A DNA stretch of 64,000 bases from Phallus indusiatus (taxonomy: Eukaryota > Basidiomycota > Agaricomycetes > Phallales > Phallaceae): positions 1-64,000 of the forward strand of contig JAQFWX010000132.1 in NCBI GenBank assembly GCA_027605045.1, given 5' to 3'. A model generated the notes under the pieces. The model did not search any database and was not told where the DNA came from. It saw only the letters and a program-made list of their open reading frames with translations. Shown piece after piece: positions 63,143 to 64,000 of the stretch. Within the stretch, counting starts at the first letter, position 1; each line of letters begins with the position of its first letter. The position numbers and the translations under genes are program-made.

Positions 63143-63694
63143 GACTACAAAAACCACGTTCGCTTGAATAAAATTTATGTCCATTCATCTAGGCGACTTT
63201 ATGTGGGATCGCAGCAATGTCGAGTAATTTAGGCTTTACAGCTTTACACCGTACAGGGGGCCGTTGAGGAATTGATCATGATGCAACAACAGGATTTTCA
63301 AACATTTAAGGCACTCGGATTGGTTTTACCAAAAGTAGACAACGGCTCCCGCGAAACGAAGGGATTAGTCATTCGGATCTGGGGTTTCCTTACTGATCAT
63401 CGTGTCGGTTTTAAAGGCAACAGAGTACTGTATTCCGGTCTTATGACGAGGCGTCCGACTAACAAGGAATTGTGTTGTGGATTTTCCCTTGGCAAACGGG
63501 GTTTTAATATGTAAGCACGCTATCATTAAGAGCCGGTGATAATCTTTCATTTCACCAGTGTATATGTATACTGTTTTTCTGAATTCGACATAGTCTTCCG
63601 AGTTCTCACGAAGCACGGCGGCGGGCGTACGTGTATGTATCGTATAGATCCGTCTTTACGAGCCTTCCCGAATTGATCTAACTCTGAGGTCTTT

Positions 63695-63700
63695 TATAAA
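63695..63700 (+). promoter_or_regulatory. TATA box of FAD monooxygenase 3
   Basis: TATAAA is 79–84 bp upstream of the ATG at 63779, the same spacing as in copy 1. The leader itself is not conserved with copies 1 and 2. Confidence 0.5.
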
Positions 63701-63778
63701 TGGATGTGAACGTTTACCGCCAATGGTACAGTAACAACAACAGCAACAGTATATCTATCTTAAATCTCCTCGTTTCTT

Positions 63779-64000
63779 ATGTCCAACGAGACACAAGTTT
63801 TAGTCGTTGGTGCCGGTCCAACTGGATTGGTTGCCGCGATAGCATTAGCCCAGAAGGGTGTTGACGTCCAAATCGTTGACGCTGCTTCGTCGAACAGAAA
63901 CGGCGCAAGGGCATCTTTGATTCACTGTCATACACTAGAAGTGAGTACACGTATCTTGTTTTGATGACTGAAATAATGTTAACAACTGGTATCAAGATAC
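63779..64000 (+). CDS. FAD-dependent monooxygenase, copy 3 (first exon only, cut by window edge)
   Basis: Exon 63779–63940 has the same length (162 nt, 54 codons) as in copies 1 and 2 and opens with the same MSNETQVLVVGAGPTG. By hand count it differs from copy 1 at 11 of 54 residues, against 7 for copy 2, so it is an older paralogue. A GTGAGT donor follows at 63941. The FAD-binding motif is intact. The remainder lies beyond 64000. Confidence 0.85.

Overview
This is a gene-dense stretch of a basidiomycete (most likely Agaricomycete) nuclear genome. The evidence is the density of very short GT–AG introns (mostly 45–70 nt) in nearly every gene, exons as short as 6 nt, eukaryotic core genes (LAS1, a divergent beta-tubulin, GET4, a Dpb11/TopBP1-type BRCT protein, a TIM13-like small Tim, THI4), and mushroom-type families: an RTA1-like protein, DUF7702-like seven-helix proteins, a secreted protein with the DDTDP…YSP…SW signature, and alpha-arrestin and FRE expansions. 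Nothing bacterial, no CRISPR array, no tRNA or rRNA and no intact transposon was seen. The gene models below were spliced by eye and joined only where reading phase and family alignment both fitted.

Layout. 0.5–7.2 kb: RTA1-like membrane protein (−), an unknown Ser/Pro-rich protein (+) and a large single-pass membrane protein (−). 7.9–12.8 kb: LAS1 and a divergent beta-tubulin of about 25 exons (both −). 13.2–22.7 kb: three ferric reductases (one +, two −); the gaps upstream of the two − genes carry ATCWGATAA boxes, the site of fungal iron-responsive GATA repressors. 24–27.4 kb: a head-to-head pair of DUF7702-like membrane proteins. 28.6–39.2 kb: a metabolic island with a Fungal_trans-type regulator lacking a visible zinc cluster, then two nearly identical FAD monooxygenases as arms of a roughly 1.8 kb inverted duplication around an acetamidase/formamidase gene. 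40.8–48.7 kb: Dpb11-like protein and GET4 sharing a 235-bp divergent promoter, a small unknown protein and a TIM13-like gene. 50–57.4 kb: an MFS transporter of 22 exons and a 1,328-residue alpha-arrestin. 57.7–64 kb: an aspartic-protease homologue with a damaged active site, THI4, a GPI-type surface protein and the first exon of a third FAD monooxygenase, cut by the window edge.

How the parts may work together. The ferric reductases form a likely iron-uptake locus repressed by iron through the GATA-type boxes. The monooxygenase–formamidase–regulator island looks like a small catabolic or detoxification cluster shaped by recent duplication; the substrate is not readable from the sequence. LAS1, the beta-tubulin, Dpb11, GET4, TIM13 and THI4 are housekeeping-type genes (the tubulin being a diverged paralogue) and show no sign of being part of these clusters.

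The least expected features are the microexons (6–15 nt) in four unrelated genes, the beta-tubulin with substituted benzimidazole-site residues, the inverted monooxygenase duplication around formamidase, and the aspartic-protease homologue whose second catalytic Asp is His.
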